Assembly (NCBI RefSeq): GCF_030291075.1
Contig: NZ_CP127407.1
Coordinates: 2,478,001-2,542,000 of the forward strand
DNA length: 64,000 nt
Direction: 5' to 3'
From: Stenotrophomonas sp. 57
Lineage (GTDB): Bacteria; Pseudomonadota; Gammaproteobacteria; Xanthomonadales; Xanthomonadaceae
Part shown: piece after piece, positions 1 through 8,041 of the stretch
How positions within the stretch are numbered: the first letter of the stretch is position 1
Layout: the number at the start of each line of letters is the position of its first letter
Translations under genes and position numbers: made by a program
The notes under the pieces: generated by a model
The model's input: only the letters and a program-made list of their open reading frames with translations
The model's database searches: none
What the model was told of the DNA's origin: nothing

Positions 1-2
1 GA

Positions 3-692
3 CAGCAGCTGCTGGTCGCGCTGGAGCGCGCAGATGCAGAGCGCGGCGACCGCGCCGACGACGCATTGTCGCGTGCGCTGACCGAAGTATCGCTTGGCCG
101 CCAGCAGCAGCCGGAGGGCGCATTGCCCGCCGCACTGGTCGATCGGGTGAAGCAGCGCGTGGCTGCTGCCGATGCCGCTGCCACCGATGCGCATGCGCGC
201 CAGGCCACGATCAGCAGCGCGGTCCATGCACTGCGGCAGGTCGGTGACGACGCGGGCGCCGAGTCGCTGTTGCTGGCGGAGCTGAAGCGCAGCGAGCAGC
301 CGTACTACTACATGCCCGAACTGGCTGAACTGGCCGTGCAGCGCGGCGACACCGCCGGTGCGCTGGAGTGGTTGAAGCGTGCCTACGATGGCGCGCAGGG
401 CCCGGCCACCCGCGTGCAGTGGGGCGTGCTGTATGTGGAAGGCCTGCTGAAGCTGGCACCGGACGATGCACCACGCATCGAGCAGGCCACCGCCTCGCTG
501 ATCGCCGAACTGGAGGCGCAGCCGTCGGGCTACCACCAGCGCACCCGCCAGCGCTTCGAGCGCCTGGCCGGGCAGCTGAAGACGTGGAGTGGAAAGCACC
601 AGGGCGCGGAAACGCTGGCGCGGTTGCAGCAGCGGATGCAGCAGGCGTGCGGGGATCAAGTCGACGGTGCCTGCAGGGATTGGTTGAGTTGA
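3..692 (+). CDS. C-terminal part of a helical-repeat (TPR-like) protein, 5' end missing
   Basis: The frame is open to the left edge, so the start lies outside the window; about 229 residues are visible. The protein is rich in Ala, Leu, Glu and Arg and reads as paired amphipathic helices; one segment (GDTAGALEWLKRA) looks like a TPR helix pair, and the end is CRDWLS. No catalytic motif or membrane segment can be seen in this part. In xanthomonads similar helical C-termini occur behind an N-terminal thioredoxin domain, but that domain, if present, is upstream and cannot be checked. It ends before a palindromic repeat at 710-772 and is not coupled to sodA. The function is left open. Confidence 0.75.
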   Translation, partial: QQLLVALERADAERGDRADDALSRALTEVSLGRQQQPEGALPAALVDRVKQRVAAADAAATDAHARQATISSAVHALRQVGDDAGAESLLLAELKRSEQPYYYMPELAELAVQRGDTAGALEWLKRAYDGAQGPATRVQWGVLYVEGLLKLAPDDAPRIEQATASLIAELEAQPSGYHQRTRQRFERLAGQLKTWSGKHQGAETLARLQQRMQQACGDQVDGACRDWLS

Positions 693-709
693 TGAAGGCT
701 CGGGTTCTG

Positions 710-772
710 GTAGTGCCGGCCGCTGGCCGGCAACCCGACCCTGCTTGTATGCCGGCCAGCGGCCGGCACTAC
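710..772. repeat. SMAG-type REP dimer
   Basis: Two inverted copies of a 23-base unit starting with GTAG (710-732 and 750-772, exact reverse complements) flank a 17-base loop. Each unit is itself a hairpin: TGCCGGCC-GCT-GGCCGGCA. A GTAG end plus a GC-rich stem is the hallmark of SMAG repeats in Stenotrophomonas. It may also help to end transcription of the gene on its left. Confidence 0.85.
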
Positions 773-779
773 CATTCCG

Positions 780-820
780 CTTTTGCTTTTGCTTTTGCTC
801 CTGCTCTTGCCTTTGACTCC
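780..820. repeat. Hexanucleotide CTTTTG tandem repeat
   Basis: Three perfect CTTTTG units (780-797) followed by degenerate copies (TCCTGC, TCTTGC, CTTTGA). It lies between two palindromic repeats, well upstream of the sodA promoter, so it does not fall in a coding frame or a recognisable promoter spacer. Confidence 0.7.
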
Positions 821-865
821 GTCTCCGCGCCAGCGCAGGGAGCTATCCAGCGTGGGTGGGTGTGC

Positions 866-939
866 GTAGCCGGGACCGTTGGCACCATGGATGGCGCCAT
901 CGAGCCCCCATGGATGGGTTCACGGCGTGTCCCGGCTAC
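866..939. repeat. GTAG-type inverted repeat, variant family
   Basis: GTAGCCGGGAC at 866-876 pairs exactly with GTCCCGGCTAC at 929-939; the match extends outward so that 861-876 pairs with 929-944. The inner part carries two copies of CATGGATGG. The ends match other GTAG repeats here but the stem sequence differs, so I read it as a divergent REP-like dimer. Confidence 0.65.
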
Positions 940-1006
940 GCACATCCGCCCGCGCCCTCGCTGAACAGTCAAAGCGCCGGGAGCGCACGCCTTCCATCCA
1001 TGACCC

Positions 1007-1037
1007 TTGACCTCAACCAATGTTGAGGTGCGATAAC
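1007..1037 (+). promoter_or_regulatory. SoxR-type promoter of the sodA operon
   Basis: A -35 element TTGACC (1007-1012) and a -10-like GATAAC (1032-1037) are separated by 19 bases, the long spacer typical of MerR-family promoters. Inside lies ACCTCAACCAATGTTGAGGT (1010-1029): arms CCTCAA and TTGAGG six bases apart, the same arms and spacing as the SoxR box of Escherichia coli. The binding protein is inferred; no soxR gene is in this window. Confidence 0.7.
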
Positions 1038-1086
1038 GATCTCCCCGCGGCCAGCCTCTCTGGCCTTCCCCACGGAGATTGCTTCG

Positions 1087-1716
1087 ATGTCGTACTCGCT
1101 TCCCCCCCTCCCCTACGCCTACGACGCCCTCGAGCCGCATTTCGATGCGCGCACGATGGAGATCCACCACAGCAAGCACCACCAGACCTACGTCAACAAC
1201 CTCAATGCGGCCCTCGAGCAGGCTGGCCTGGCCGTACAACCGGTCGAGGCGCTGATTGCCAACCTTGATGCCGTGCCCGGGCCGCAGCGCAGCGCGATCC
1301 GCAACAACGGCGGCGGCCACGCCAACCACAGCCTGTTCTGGACCGTGCTCAGCGCCAGCGGTGGCGTACCCGATGATGAACTGGCAGCGGCCATCGACCG
1401 CGACCTCGGCGGTTTCGATGCCTTCAAGGACGCCTTCACCAAGGCCGCGCAGACCCGGTTCGGCAGCGGCTGGGCCTGGCTGACCAGCGATCGCGATGGC
1501 CGACTGAAAGTGGAAAGCAGCGCCAACCAGGACAGCCCGCTGATGGGTGCAACCGTTGGCCTGTCCGGCAACACCCCGATCCTCGCACTGGATGTCTGGG
1601 AACACGCCTACTACCTGCACTACCAGAACCGCCGCCCGGACTACATCGGTGCATTCTTCAACATCATCAACTGGGCCGAGGTCGGCCGGCGCTACCGCCA
1701 GGCCCGGGCCTCATGA
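1087..1716 (+). CDS. sodA: Superoxide dismutase, Mn type
   Basis: Converts superoxide to oxygen and hydrogen peroxide in the cytoplasm; there is no signal peptide. The 209-residue length is normal for Mn/Fe SOD. The four metal ligands are visible: His27, the His in [10 protein letters not shown] (about 81), and Asp and His in DVWEHAYY near the C-terminus. The GGHANHS segment and the Gln in ANQDSP are the manganese-type signature rather than the iron type. An ACGGAG ribosome-binding site precedes the ATG. The stop codon overlaps the next start (ATGA), so SOD, flavin reductase and the TPR protein are probably one operon. A SoxR-type promoter lies about 50 bases upstream, which fits superoxide or redox-cycler induction. 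Cofactor use is inferred from sequence only. Confidence 0.95.
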   Translation: MSYSLPPLPYAYDALEPHFDARTMEIHHSKHHQTYVNNLNAALEQAGLAVQPVEALIANLDAVPGPQRSAIRNNGGGHANHSLFWTVLSASGGVPDDELAAAIDRDLGGFDAFKDAFTKAAQTRFGSGWAWLTSDRDGRLKVESSANQDSPLMGATVGLSGNTPILALDVWEHAYYLHYQNRRPDYIGAFFNIINWAEVGRRYRQARAS

Positions 1717-2291
1717 GCGGCGAGACATTACCGTACGCCGGGCCGTGGGCGGGGGTATTCCCCGCCCCGGCCCCGGTGCCGTCGGTCGAGATGCCGCCGC
1801 GTGCACTGCGGCGGCTGCTCGGTCACTTCCCCACCGGCGTGGCCATCGTCTGCGCGCGCGATGCGCAGGGCAATCCCATCGGCCTGACCATCAATTCGTT
1901 CGTGCCTGTGTCATTGCAGCCGCCACTGGTGCTGTGGAACCTGGCGTTGCACGCGCAGAGCCTGTCCACCTTCCAGCGCGCCACCCGCTTTGCAATCAGC
2001 GTGCTGGCAGCCAACCAGGAAGCGCTGGCCCGGCGCTTCGCCGATCCACAGGTGCGCAACCGCTTCGACGGCCTGGCATTGATGGATGATGACCAGAGCA
2101 CCCCACCCCGCATCGCCGGTGCGGTCGCCCATCTCACCTGTACCCGCCACGCGATGTGGCCAGTGGGCGATCACCTGCTGCTGGCCGGACGCATCATCGA
2201 GGTGCACGAGAACGGCGGCGCGCCGCTGCTGTTTCATCGCGGCCGCTTCCAGCCCGGCCCCACCCAACTGCTGGTGGAGGTGCGCGGATGA
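1713..2291 (+). CDS. Flavin reductase-like domain protein
   Basis: A 192-residue single-domain protein of the FMN-binding split-barrel flavin reductase family. The conserved core is near residues 25-75: [13 protein letters not shown], then [21 protein letters not shown], the flavin-binding region of the family. Such enzymes use NAD(P)H to reduce free flavin, usually for a monooxygenase, or to feed iron reduction. No monooxygenase lies beside it; instead its ATG overlaps the sodA stop and its own stop overlaps the next start. The coupling with sodA under a SoxR-like promoter suggests a role in redox stress, for example flavin or iron reduction during repair. A sodA-fre type pair fits this arrangement, but the substrate cannot be read from the sequence. 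Confidence 0.85.
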   Translation: MSGETLPYAGPWAGVFPAPAPVPSVEMPPRALRRLLGHFPTGVAIVCARDAQGNPIGLTINSFVPVSLQPPLVLWNLALHAQSLSTFQRATRFAISVLAANQEALARRFADPQVRNRFDGLALMDDDQSTPPRIAGAVAHLTCTRHAMWPVGDHLLLAGRIIEVHENGGAPLLFHRGRFQPGPTQLLVEVRG

Positions 2292-2623
2292 ACATCGAAG
2301 CCCTGGAACGCATGCTTGCCAAGGGCAGGGACGGCGCACTGCTGCGCTTCGGCCTGGGCAAGGGCTGGCTGGACGCGGGCAACCCAGTCCGCGCAGCGAC
2401 CCATCTGGGCCGTTGCGTGGTGCTTGATCCACAGTACTCGGCCGCCTGGAAGCTGCTGGGCAAAGCCTGGCTGGCCAGTGGCCAGCCGCAGGCGGCGCGC
2501 GAAGCATGGCAGCGCGGTTTGAGCGTGGCCGGTAGCAAGGGCGACCAGCAGGCGCGCAAGGAGATGCAGGTGTTCCTGCGACGCCTGGACCGCGAGCACG
2601 CGGACCTGGCGAAGGCGGGCTGA
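2288..2623 (+). CDS. Small TPR-repeat protein
   Basis: A 111-residue cytoplasmic protein. The ATG is chosen because it overlaps the stop of the flavin reductase (ATGA), which implies translational coupling; a longer frame upstream lies inside that gene. Residues about 17-80 form two TPR-like helix pairs (LGKGWLDAGNPVRAATHLGR and the following AWKLLGKAWLASGQPQAARE). The C-terminus is charged (RKEMQVFLRRLDREHADL). TPR units bind partner proteins; no enzymatic motif is present. As third gene of the sodA operon it may act as a small adaptor, but that is a guess. The stop codon sits in a perfect hairpin shared with the convergent desaturase gene. Confidence 0.8.
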   Translation: MNIEALERMLAKGRDGALLRFGLGKGWLDAGNPVRAATHLGRCVVLDPQYSAAWKLLGKAWLASGQPQAAREAWQRGLSVAGSKGDQQARKEMQVFLRRLDREHADLAKAG

Positions 2624-2637
2624 GTCGATCAGCCCGC
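2615..2637. terminator. Bidirectional hairpin between convergent genes
   Basis: GCGGGCTGA (2615-2623) pairs with TCAGCCCGC (2629-2637) around a GTCGA loop. The right end of each arm is the stop codon of one of the two convergent genes, so one 9-base stem can close both transcripts. There is no T run, so its strength is uncertain. Confidence 0.6.
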
Positions 2638-3777
2638 GTTGGCCGATGCCGGTGCGGACATGATGTCCGACATCGGCAGGCGGCGCGGCTTGCTCGGGAA
2701 CGCGTGGCGCAGGATGCGCCAGACCACCTGGCCGAACTGGCGCGGCAGCGAACCGTTGTTGTAGTGCTGGCCGTAACGGCGGCAGATGTCCTTCACTTCC
2801 TTGGCAATGGCCGCATACCGGTTGGCCGGCAGGTCCGGGTAGAAGTGGTGCTCGATCTGGTGGCTGAGGTTGCCCGACAGCACGTTGATCAGGAAGCCGC
2901 CGCTGATGTTGGACGAACCGCGCAGCTGGCGCAGGTACCAGTGGCCACGCGATTCATTGCGCAGGCACTCCTTCGGGAACGTTTCCGATTCGGCGGTGAA
3001 GTGGCCGCAGAAGATGATCACGTAGGTCCAGATGTTGCGCAGCCCATTGGCCACCATGTTGCCCAGCATCACGGTAAGGAAGAACGGGCCGGCCAGCAGC
3101 GGGAAGAACACGTAGTCCTTCAGCACCTGGCGGGCCATCTTGCGCGCCACCGGGCGGGTCTGCAGCCACATCGCACGGGCGCTGATGCGGCCCTTCAGCC
3201 AACGGCCCAGGCGCAGGTCCTGCGCGGCCACACCCCACTGGAACAGCAGCGCGAAGATCGGCGCGATGATAGGTTGCAGCAGGTAGAACGGCTTCCAGCG
3301 CTGTTCCGGGAAGATGCGCAGCAGGCCGTAGCCGATGTCATCGTCCATGCCGCGCACGTTGGTGTAGGTGTGGTGGCGAAAATTGTGGGTTTTGCGCCAG
3401 TTGTCGGCGGTGGCCACGATGTCCCACTCGTAGGTGTTGCCATTGAGCTTGGGGTCGCCGGTCCAGTCGAACTGGCCGTGCATCACGTTGTGGCCCAGCT
3501 CCATGTTTTCCAGGATCTTCGACAGCGCCAGCAGCAGCGTGCCGGTGATCGCGGCCGGCCACAGCAGCGGCATCCAGAACAGCGGCGAGAACGCCGCCAG
3601 GAACAGCAGGCCACGGCCACCCACGCCGAACCAGCGCACGGCGGCGGCCACGCGGCGGATGTAACGGGTATCGGAGGCGCCAAGGCTGCCGATCACACGG
3701 TCGCGGATCGCGTCGAGTTCCTCGCCGAAGGCATGCATCTCGGCAGTACTCAGGGCACGGTCGGTAGCGCGGGTCAT
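2629..3777 (-). CDS. desB: Acyl-lipid/acyl-CoA fatty acid desaturase
   Basis: A 382-residue integral membrane di-iron desaturase. The three histidine boxes are present: HNVMH (96-100), HNFRHH (131-136) and HQIEHH (306-311), with hydrophobic stretches at about 52-85, 165-182 and 222-260. The family introduces a double bond into an acyl chain using oxygen and electrons from a ferredoxin-type reductase. That partner is the gene directly upstream, 11 bases away on the same strand, the same order as desC-desB of Pseudomonas aeruginosa under DesT control. Expression probably follows the TetR-family repressor divergent from the pair. The exact acyl substrate and bond position are not visible; delta-9 on saturated acyl-CoA is the most likely reading. 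Confidence 0.9.
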   Translation of the reverse strand: MTRATDRALSTAEMHAFGEELDAIRDRVIGSLGASDTRYIRRVAAAVRWFGVGGRGLLFLAAFSPLFWMPLLWPAAITGTLLLALSKILENMELGHNVMHGQFDWTGDPKLNGNTYEWDIVATADNWRKTHNFRHHTYTNVRGMDDDIGYGLLRIFPEQRWKPFYLLQPIIAPIFALLFQWGVAAQDLRLGRWLKGRISARAMWLQTRPVARKMARQVLKDYVFFPLLAGPFFLTVMLGNMVANGLRNIWTYVIIFCGHFTAESETFPKECLRNESRGHWYLRQLRGSSNISGGFLINVLSGNLSHQIEHHFYPDLPANRYAAIAKEVKDICRRYGQHYNNGSLPRQFGQVVWRILRHAFPSKPRRLPMSDIMSAPASANAG

Positions 3778-3788
3778 GGCAGGCGTCC

Positions 3789-4859
3789 TCAGAGATCCAG
3801 GGTCAGGTCGGTGGTCGGTGCGCTCACGCAGATCCGCACCGGCTGTGCCGATTCGGACTGCAGGTCGCCGGTGCGCAGGTGGCGGGTGGCGCCACTGACG
3901 CGATCACAGGTGCAGGTGTTGCAGATGCCCATGCGGCAACCGTGCTTGGGCTTGATGCCGTGCGCTTCCAGGCTTTCCAGCAGCGAGCGGCCACGTGGCA
4001 CGCTCAGCTGGCGGCCACTGCGGGCCAGGGTCAGCGACACTTCGCCCTCACTGCGGGCATCACACAGCGGCGCAGGCGGTGTAAAGGCTTCGGCCTGGAA
4101 GCCGGCCACCTGGTGCGCCAGGCGCGTGCGGGCGGCGGCAACGAACCCATCCGGGCCGCAGGCCAGCACATGGCGCTGCGCCAGCGGCGTGTCATCGCCG
4201 GCCACCTGCAGATCGTGGGTATCGATGCGCGCGGCCGGCGCCACGCCCTCGCGCGTAGTCAGCAGGTGCACGCGCAGATTCGGCTGCGCAGCAGCCAGTG
4301 CCTGCAGTTCATCACGGAACTGCAGATGGGCAGCCGTGCGTTCCCAATAGAACAGGTCCACCGGCGCTGCCAGCGGGCGCTGGCAGGCTTCGCGCAACAG
4401 GCCACGCATCGGCGTGATGCCACTGCCGGCCGCCAGCAGCAGCACCGGCGCTGCGGCCGGCATATGGAACTCGCCGAAGGCGGCATCGAGGCGGAACAGT
4501 TCGCCCGGCCGCGCATGGTGGACAAGATGCTGGCTGACCCGGCCGCCGTCGACCGCCTTGACGGTAATGGCCAGCTCGCGCCGGCCCAGTGCGGTGGGGC
4601 TGTAGCTGCGCTGCCACAGGCGTCCTTCAATCTCCACGCCAAGGGTGACGTGCTGTCCGGCACGCATGCCGGCCCAGTGCTGGTTGGTGCGCAGGACCAG
4701 GGTCGCCGCGCCCTCGCCGGCCGGCTCGCGCCGGACCAGGCGGGCCACCGGCTCGCGCAGGGTCCACAGGGGATTGAGCTGGCCCGCCCAGAAATCGAAC
4801 AGCGACGGCGAGACCCAGCGGTACGGAGAGAACAGGGACGGACGGACGACAGCGCTCAT
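3789..4859 (-). CDS. desC: Ferredoxin-NADP-type reductase with C-terminal 2Fe-2S domain (desaturase partner)
   Basis: A 356-residue cytoplasmic electron-transfer protein. Order of domains: short N-terminal extension, FAD-binding barrel with the RSYSP flavin motif (about residue 100), nucleotide-binding domain with AAGSGITPMRG (about 155), and a plant-type ferredoxin domain with CRMGICNTC followed by a fourth Cys in RICVSAP. It would carry electrons from NAD(P)H through flavin and the iron-sulfur centre to the desaturase downstream. A longer start (GTG-like codons up to 4898) is possible but would run through the operator, so the ATG at 4859 (MSAVVRP) is preferred. The pair faces a FabR/DesT-like repressor gene. 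Confidence 0.88.
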   Translation of the reverse strand: MSAVVRPSLFSPYRWVSPSLFDFWAGQLNPLWTLREPVARLVRREPAGEGAATLVLRTNQHWAGMRAGQHVTLGVEIEGRLWQRSYSPTALGRRELAITVKAVDGGRVSQHLVHHARPGELFRLDAAFGEFHMPAAAPVLLLAAGSGITPMRGLLREACQRPLAAPVDLFYWERTAAHLQFRDELQALAAAQPNLRVHLLTTREGVAPAARIDTHDLQVAGDDTPLAQRHVLACGPDGFVAAARTRLAHQVAGFQAEAFTPPAPLCDARSEGEVSLTLARSGRQLSVPRGRSLLESLEAHGIKPKHGCRMGICNTCTCDRVSGATRHLRTGDLQSESAQPVRICVSAPTTDLTLDL

Positions 4860-4880
4860 AAGTGAACTATACGGGCGCAC

Positions 4881-4904
4881 ATACACCTGTGTATACATGT
4901 GTAT
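4881..4904. promoter_or_regulatory. Palindromic operator between desC and the TetR gene
   Basis: A 24-base imperfect palindrome: arms ATACAC and GTGTAT at the ends, 20 of 24 positions symmetric, centred on TGTGTATAC. It lies in the 62-base gap between divergent starts, where it can cover both promoters. TetR-family FabR/DesT proteins bind this kind of site; the assignment to the adjacent regulator is inferred. Confidence 0.65.
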
Positions 4905-4921
4905 ATTGAACCGGATTGGGT

Positions 4922-5608
4922 ATGATTCAGCCTCGCCCCGCCGGAACCCCCATGGCCGCCGCCACCGCCTTGTCGACGCCCGAAGATGCCAACAGCCCGG
5001 CCCGCCGTACGGTGAGCCGCGAGGATCTGTTGGCCGCCGCCCTGAAGCTGATCGGGCCGCACCGCAGCCTGTCCACGCTCAGCCTGCGCGAAGTCGCACG
5101 TGAGGCCGGCATCGCGCCGAACAGCTTCTACCGGCAGTTCCGCGACATGGACGAACTGGCTGTGGCGCTGATCGACGCGGCCGGCCGCTCGCTGCGCACG
5201 ATCATCGGCGAAGCCCGCCAGCGCGCCACCTCCACCGCTACCAGCGTGGTGCGGGTCTCGGTGGAGACCTTCATGGAGCAGCTGCGCGCCGACGACAAGC
5301 TGCTGCACGTGCTGCTGCGCGAAGGCGCGGTCGGCTCGGACGACTTCAAGCACGCGGTCGAGCGCGAGCTGCACTACTTCGAAGAAGAGCTGCAGCACGA
5401 CCTGGTGCGCCTGGCCGCCCTGGATGGCGCGGTGCTGCACGCACCGGAACTGGTGGCCAAGGCCATCACCCGGCTGGTGTTCGCGATGGGCGCCACCGCC
5501 ATGGACCTGCCGCCGGAGAAGGATCCTGAACTGGTCGAACAGATTTCCACGATGATCCGCATGATCATCGTCGGCGCCCGTACCCCCGCCGCGTTCCGTC
5601 GCGGCTGA
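4922..5608 (+). CDS. desT: TetR-family regulator, FabR/DesT type
   Basis: About 228 residues. After a flexible 35-residue N-terminus the DNA-binding domain reads LSLREVAREAGIAPNSFYRQFRDMDEL (shown here as its family hallmark in two parts: SLREVAREAGIAP and SFYRQFRDMDEL), almost identical in pattern to E. coli FabR. The C-terminal half is helical and would hold the acyl-CoA ligand pocket. FabR and DesT sense the ratio of unsaturated to saturated acyl chains and repress desaturation or unsaturated fatty acid synthesis genes. The divergent position next to a desaturase and its reductase matches the DesT arrangement. The start is uncertain: ATG at 4922 or ATG at 4952 (MAAAT), the latter with a GGAA upstream. 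Confidence 0.85.
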   Translation: MIQPRPAGTPMAAATALSTPEDANSPARRTVSREDLLAAALKLIGPHRSLSTLSLREVAREAGIAPNSFYRQFRDMDELAVALIDAAGRSLRTIIGEARQRATSTATSVVRVSVETFMEQLRADDKLLHVLLREGAVGSDDFKHAVERELHYFEEELQHDLVRLAALDGAVLHAPELVAKAITRLVFAMGATAMDLPPEKDPELVEQISTMIRMIIVGARTPAAFRRG

Positions 5609-5626
5609 CGATCGGCCCCGGGGGTC

Positions 5627-5658
5627 GGATCCCTTTCCAGAGGAAAGGGCTCTGATCC
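5627..5658. terminator. Hairpin repeat GGATCCCTTTCC family, likely terminator
   Basis: CCCTTTCC (5631-5638), loop AGA, GGAAAGGG (5642-5649), flanked by GGAT and GATCC. The same layout with small changes occurs at 10634-10665 after mntH, so this is a repeated element used behind genes. Little T follows the stem. Confidence 0.6.
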
Positions 5659-5796
5659 TGTCTCCCCTTCCCGCACGGCAATTCCATCCTCCGCGCATGA
5701 CCACCGGAAGGGTTGTGGTCGTCTAATGTAATGTTATAACACCCGCATGATCTGACCCGGCCAACGCCCCACCCGGAATTGCCGCAGCTTCGTTAT

Positions 5797-5810
5797 ATAG
5801 CACTTGCTAT
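5797..5810. promoter_or_regulatory. MntR-like box upstream of the TonB receptor
   Basis: ATAGCACTTGCTAT: arms ATAGC and GCTAT with four bases between, the core of the E. coli MntR box (CATAGC-N4-GCTATG). It is 73 bases before the receptor start. The same core overlaps the mntH promoter. Repression by the MntR encoded at 8703-9167 is inferred. Confidence 0.7.
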
Positions 5811-5883
5811 CTTGATAAGCCATTGCTTTCATGTGCGCCCGCCAATTCACCCCCGCCTTCCCTCTCCAAGGAGGACGCCCCCC

Positions 5884-8037
5884 ATGCCCGTTTCCCTTCT
5901 TCGCCGCGTGCCACTGGCAACCGCCATCGCGCTCATCCTGCCGCTGCCTGCACTGGCCGCCCCACCGCAACCGACCGAACTGGACCGCGTGCAGGTCAAG
6001 GTCAGCACCGCCACCCGGAGCGAACGCCTGCTGTCGGACGTGCCGATCCGCACCGAAGTCCTGCGCAAGGAAGACATCGCGCTGCGCTCGGCCACCGACT
6101 TCTCGCGCGCCGCCGAGCTGATCAACGGCCTGCGCGTGGAGAGCAACTGCCAGAACTGCAACACCAGCGAAGTGCAGTTGCTGGGCCTGCCCGGCGCCTA
6201 CAACCAGCTGTTGTTCGACGGCATCCCGCTGCTGTCCACGCTGGGCAGCGTCTATGGCCTGGAGCAGATTCCGGCCGGGTTCGTCGACCACATCGAAGTG
6301 GTCAAGGGCGGCGGCTCGGCGCTGTATGGCCCAGGTGCGGTGGCCGGGGTGATCAACCTTATCCCGCCGCTGCCTGCACGTAGCGGCGGCCACGTGCAGG
6401 CCGGCGTGGACGTGCTGGAGGGCACGCCGCAGAAGAACGCCGACGTGCGGCTGGACCTGGTGGCCAAGGACGCCGACGCCGGGCTTTCAGTGATTGTCCA
6501 GCGGAACTGGAACAGTGGCATCGACTACAACGGTGACGGCTACACCGAAATCACCCGCAAGAACCTCAAGGTAGGCGGGCTGCAGGCCTGGTATGCGCCC
6601 ACGCCGGGCACGCGGCTGCGCCTGGACCTGCAGGTGACCGATGAAACCCGCCGCGGCGGCAACCGACTGGATCAGCCCGAATACCTGGCCAACATCGCCG
6701 AGTCGCTGGATACGAAATACCGCCGCGGCAGCGTGTCGTGGGACCAGGAAATCAATGCCGACGTCGATTTCCGCCTGGCCTACGCCTTCGCCGACATCGA
6801 CCGCGACAGCTTCTACGGCGGCCTGGGCGACGTCGTCACCGATCCTTCAGCGCCCGGATACGACCCGTCGCAGCTGGACCACAACGTGGCTGGCAGCGCG
6901 GCCTCGCGTTCGTGGCGCCAGTACGGCCGCACCCACAACCCGCTGCACTACATCGACAGTCAGTTGAACTGGCGATTGGGTGCGCACGCGCTGGCCCTTG
7001 GTGTGCAGTACAAGCACGAGGCGCTGCGCGACGACAACCGCACCGGTGACGGGCAGCGCCTGGCGGTGCTGGAAGATGCAGCCTTCCACAACCTGGGCGC
7101 CTTCATCCAGGACGAGTGGAGCCTGCGCGACAACGTCGACCTGGTGCTGGGTGCACGCGTGGACAAGAGCTCCGAGCTGGACAACGCGGTATTCTCGCCA
7201 CGCATCGCGCTGGCCTGGCAGGCCACGCCGAACTTGAAATGGCGGGCCGGCATCGCCACCGGCTTCCGTGCCCCGGAGATCTTCGTCGAAGACGTGCATG
7301 TCGATACGCTGGGGGGTGAACAGGTGCGCGTGCGCAACACCGACGGCCTCAAGGAAGAGCGGGCGTTGACCACCCTGTTCGGCTTCGACTGGCGATCGGA
7401 CCCGGCCAATCCGGTGTGGAGCTGGGATGCCACCGCCTCCTATGCACGCATCCGCGACACCTTCGCACTGGGCGAGATCCAGCGCGGTGACGATGGCCAA
7501 CTGAGCCAACTGCGCTACAACGCTTCCGGCTCCAACGTACTGGGCGCGGAAACCAATCTCGGCTGGCAGCCGTCGCCGCAGTGGCGCCTGACGGCCGGTG
7601 CTTCGTGGTACCGCTCGCGCTTCCGCGAACCGCAGCGCATCTTCGACGACACCGGCGACGGTGGCGACACCCTCATCGAAAGCCGCAACTACCTGAAGAC
7701 CCCGCGCTGGACTGGCCTGGCGCAGCTCAGCTGGATGCCCGCCGAGCCGTGGGAAACCTTCGTGGCGTTACGCCACACCGGGCCGATGTCGGTGCTGAAC
7801 AACCGGCTGGGCGAGCTGCATCGCACGCGTGCGTTCCTGGTCACTGATCTGGGCGCACGCTGGCACCACCACCTCGGTGCGCAGGCGCAGCAGGAAGTGT
7901 CGGTGGCCGCCGGCGTCAAGAACGTGTTCGACCAGCGCCAGAAGGATCTGGAAGTGGGTGCGCTGCGCGACAGCGACTATGTCTACGGCCCGCGTTTCGC
8001 GCGTTCGTGGTACGTCAACCTGCGCTATGCGTTCTGA
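5884..8037 (+). CDS. TonB-dependent outer membrane receptor, candidate manganese receptor
   Basis: A 717-residue outer membrane receptor that would import a scarce ligand using TonB energy. Residues 1-22 form a signal peptide ending in ALAA. The plug domain follows (about 30-160) with the family features LLFDGIPLL, IEVVKGGGSALYGPGAVAGVINLI; the rest is a 22-strand barrel ending in a terminal aromatic residue (LRYAF). The plug has an unusual CQNC motif (near residue 91). AAGGAGG nine bases upstream fixes the start. An MntR-like box in the promoter, the downstream thioredoxin-like gene, and neighbouring mntR and mntH suggest manganese uptake rather than iron. Substrate is inferred from context alone; iron, copper or a metal chelate remain possible. 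Confidence 0.85.
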   Translation: MPVSLLRRVPLATAIALILPLPALAAPPQPTELDRVQVKVSTATRSERLLSDVPIRTEVLRKEDIALRSATDFSRAAELINGLRVESNCQNCNTSEVQLLGLPGAYNQLLFDGIPLLSTLGSVYGLEQIPAGFVDHIEVVKGGGSALYGPGAVAGVINLIPPLPARSGGHVQAGVDVLEGTPQKNADVRLDLVAKDADAGLSVIVQRNWNSGIDYNGDGYTEITRKNLKVGGLQAWYAPTPGTRLRLDLQVTDETRRGGNRLDQPEYLANIAESLDTKYRRGSVSWDQEINADVDFRLAYAFADIDRDSFYGGLGDVVTDPSAPGYDPSQLDHNVAGSAASRSWRQYGRTHNPLHYIDSQLNWRLGAHALALGVQYKHEALRDDNRTGDGQRLAVLEDAAFHNLGAFIQDEWSLRDNVDLVLGARVDKSSELDNAVFSPRIALAWQATPNLKWRAGIATGFRAPEIFVEDVHVDTLGGEQVRVRNTDGLKEERALTTLFGFDWRSDPANPVWSWDATASYARIRDTFALGEIQRGDDGQLSQLRYNASGSNVLGAETNLGWQPSPQWRLTAGASWYRSRFREPQRIFDDTGDGGDTLIESRNYLKTPRWTGLAQLSWMPAEPWETFVALRHTGPMSVLNNRLGELHRTRAFLVTDLGARWHHHLGAQAQQEVSVAAGVKNVFDQRQKDLEVGALRDSDYVYGPRFARSWYVNLRYAF

Positions 8038-8041
8038 GCAG

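Noticed and set aside
710..772. Considered as a plain terminator
   Set aside because: The GTAG end, the doubled inverted units and sister copies at 8572, 10680, 12608, 16469 and elsewhere mark a dispersed REP family; termination may be a side effect.
2704..4350. Long open frame antisense to the desaturase and its reductase
   Set aside because: Shadow of two genes with full family motifs; no ribosome site, and it runs through two gene ends.
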